DNA from: Ziziphus jujuba | Lineage: Eukaryota; Streptophyta; Magnoliopsida; Rosales; Rhamnaceae | Length of the DNA stretch: 64,000 bases | Assembly (NCBI RefSeq): GCF_031755915.1 | Contig: NC_083387.1 | Span: 7,074,501-7,138,500 of the forward strand | Reading direction: 5' to 3' | Shown here: one piece after another, positions 63,287 through 64,000 of the stretch | Numbering within the stretch: the first letter of the stretch is position 1 | Layout: each line of letters starts with the position of its first letter | The notes under the pieces: model-generated | The model's database searches: none | Told to the model about the DNA's origin: nothing | What the model saw: the letters and a program-made list of their open reading frames with translations, nothing else | Position numbers and translations under genes: made by a program

Positions 63287-64000
63287 TAGAAAGAAAAAGA
63301 AATTGTCAGCAACAAAATTCAAATCTAATAGCTGCCATATAATCAAAGTTTTAGATCATGAAACAACATTGCATTAAGAGCACGGATACGTACAAAAATA
63401 ATGAAAAAAAGAAGAAGAAGACAACTTGCAATCAATCTCCATGGATGAGAAAAGTAAGTCTCGTCAAAAATTGCAATTAATTTCCATGAATTTCACTATT
63501 TCTATTAAAGAAAATGAATGAAAAAAATGGAGGCTGCACCTTATTGATCGCTTTACTTGGTGGTGGACAATGTTTTTCAATTTTTTTTAAGCTAATTAAG
63601 CCACCATGATAAAACACAATTAGATTTAAAATTATTAAATCATGTTTATGAGGAAAATGAATATATTTGAACATAATAAAACTTTTTGTTTAGCCATAAA
63701 AGTGAAGTTATTTTTCAATGTTTAAGGCATGTTCATTTTTGGTTAGTCAAACATAAATGGATAGTTTTAGTTGTATGCAATTCAACATTTTACTATTGTT
63801 GGCATTGAAACAATGTTTGAGAATATTATTAAACAATGTTTAATAATATAATTTTTTTTAAAAAAAATAGATAAATATATTTTTGGAATTTCATATCAAA
63901 TGCAGTTTAAAGAGCGATAAGAGTGATCGTTTAAGTGGATCTGGATCACATAAAGCATTGTATCTGAGTTATTCGGTGGACTTGGCTGGGCCAGTACGAG

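Larger units (their letters stand above)
58050..64000. other. Intergenic region with small repeats only
   Basis: No gene could be supported over ~6 kb. Contents: poly-T tracts (58467-58486, 59071-59084, 59289-59320), a 20-bp palindrome (59216-59235), a GC-richer patch (60900-61150) followed by a CCAGCC hexamer run (61161-61189), (AT)n at 61990-62014 and an 80-bp tandem duplication (63127-63286). An ~80-codon frame at 61608-61862, open on both strands, has no recognisable domain and is left uncalled. Confidence 0.5.

Overview
The window is nuclear DNA from a core eudicot. It is AT-rich, full of poly-A/T and (AT)n tracts, and its genes are split by GT-AG introns. Its transposable elements are plant types: a Ty1/copia element primed by initiator tRNA-Met, MuDR-like elements, a tRNA-derived SINE and a large foldback element. 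The species cannot be named from sequence alone. No bacterial, organellar or viral gene blocks were seen.

Layout. (1) 1-4000: intergenic, with a short non-autonomous MULE (235-892). (2) About 4010-16545 and 16980-33180: a diverged tandem segmental duplication. Each unit carries a gene for a 'membrane protein of ER body-like' protein (lysine/glutamate-rich helical repeats, a C-x2-C zinc ribbon, and a C-terminal VIT1/CCC1-like membrane domain). Copy 1 (7033-13090, eight exons, 735 aa) looks intact and contains a tandem exon duplication. A truncated third copy (14622-15409) is a pseudogene. Copy 2 (21761-30706) has a frameshifted extra exon and is split by an intact copia element with identical LTRs (24544-29588) sitting inside exon 6. 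(3) 33438-36406, minus strand: a two-exon trypsin-like (PA clan) protein. (4) 38952-40455, minus: the 71-aa RNA polymerase subunit RPABC5/RPB10 in four exons. (5) 40664-45941: a complete MuDR-like element with a 9-bp target duplication and an 855-aa transposase. It also carries a captured, broken host gene fragment. (6) 46651-47335, minus: DPM3 (dolichol-phosphate mannosyltransferase subunit 3, 90 aa), whose likely 5' UTR intron holds a 2.25-kb foldback element. (7) 52439-56100, minus: a six-exon single-AP2 protein of the At4g13040/APD1 type, with a probable non-coding first exon near 57653. (8) 58050-64000: intergenic, with only small repeats.

The unlinked-function housekeeping genes (RPABC5, DPM3, APD1-like, trypsin-like) appear intact, whereas the ER-body-like cluster is being actively reshaped. 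The points most worth checking are the copia-split ER-body-like gene, where an in-frame ATG lies 12 bp beyond the 3' LTR and opens a 219-aa VIT-domain-only reading frame, and the gene fragment carried by an apparently autonomous MULE. Splice junctions were derived by hand from GT/AG sites, phase continuity and comparison between paralogues. Protein family calls come from recognition of conserved motifs, not from a database search.
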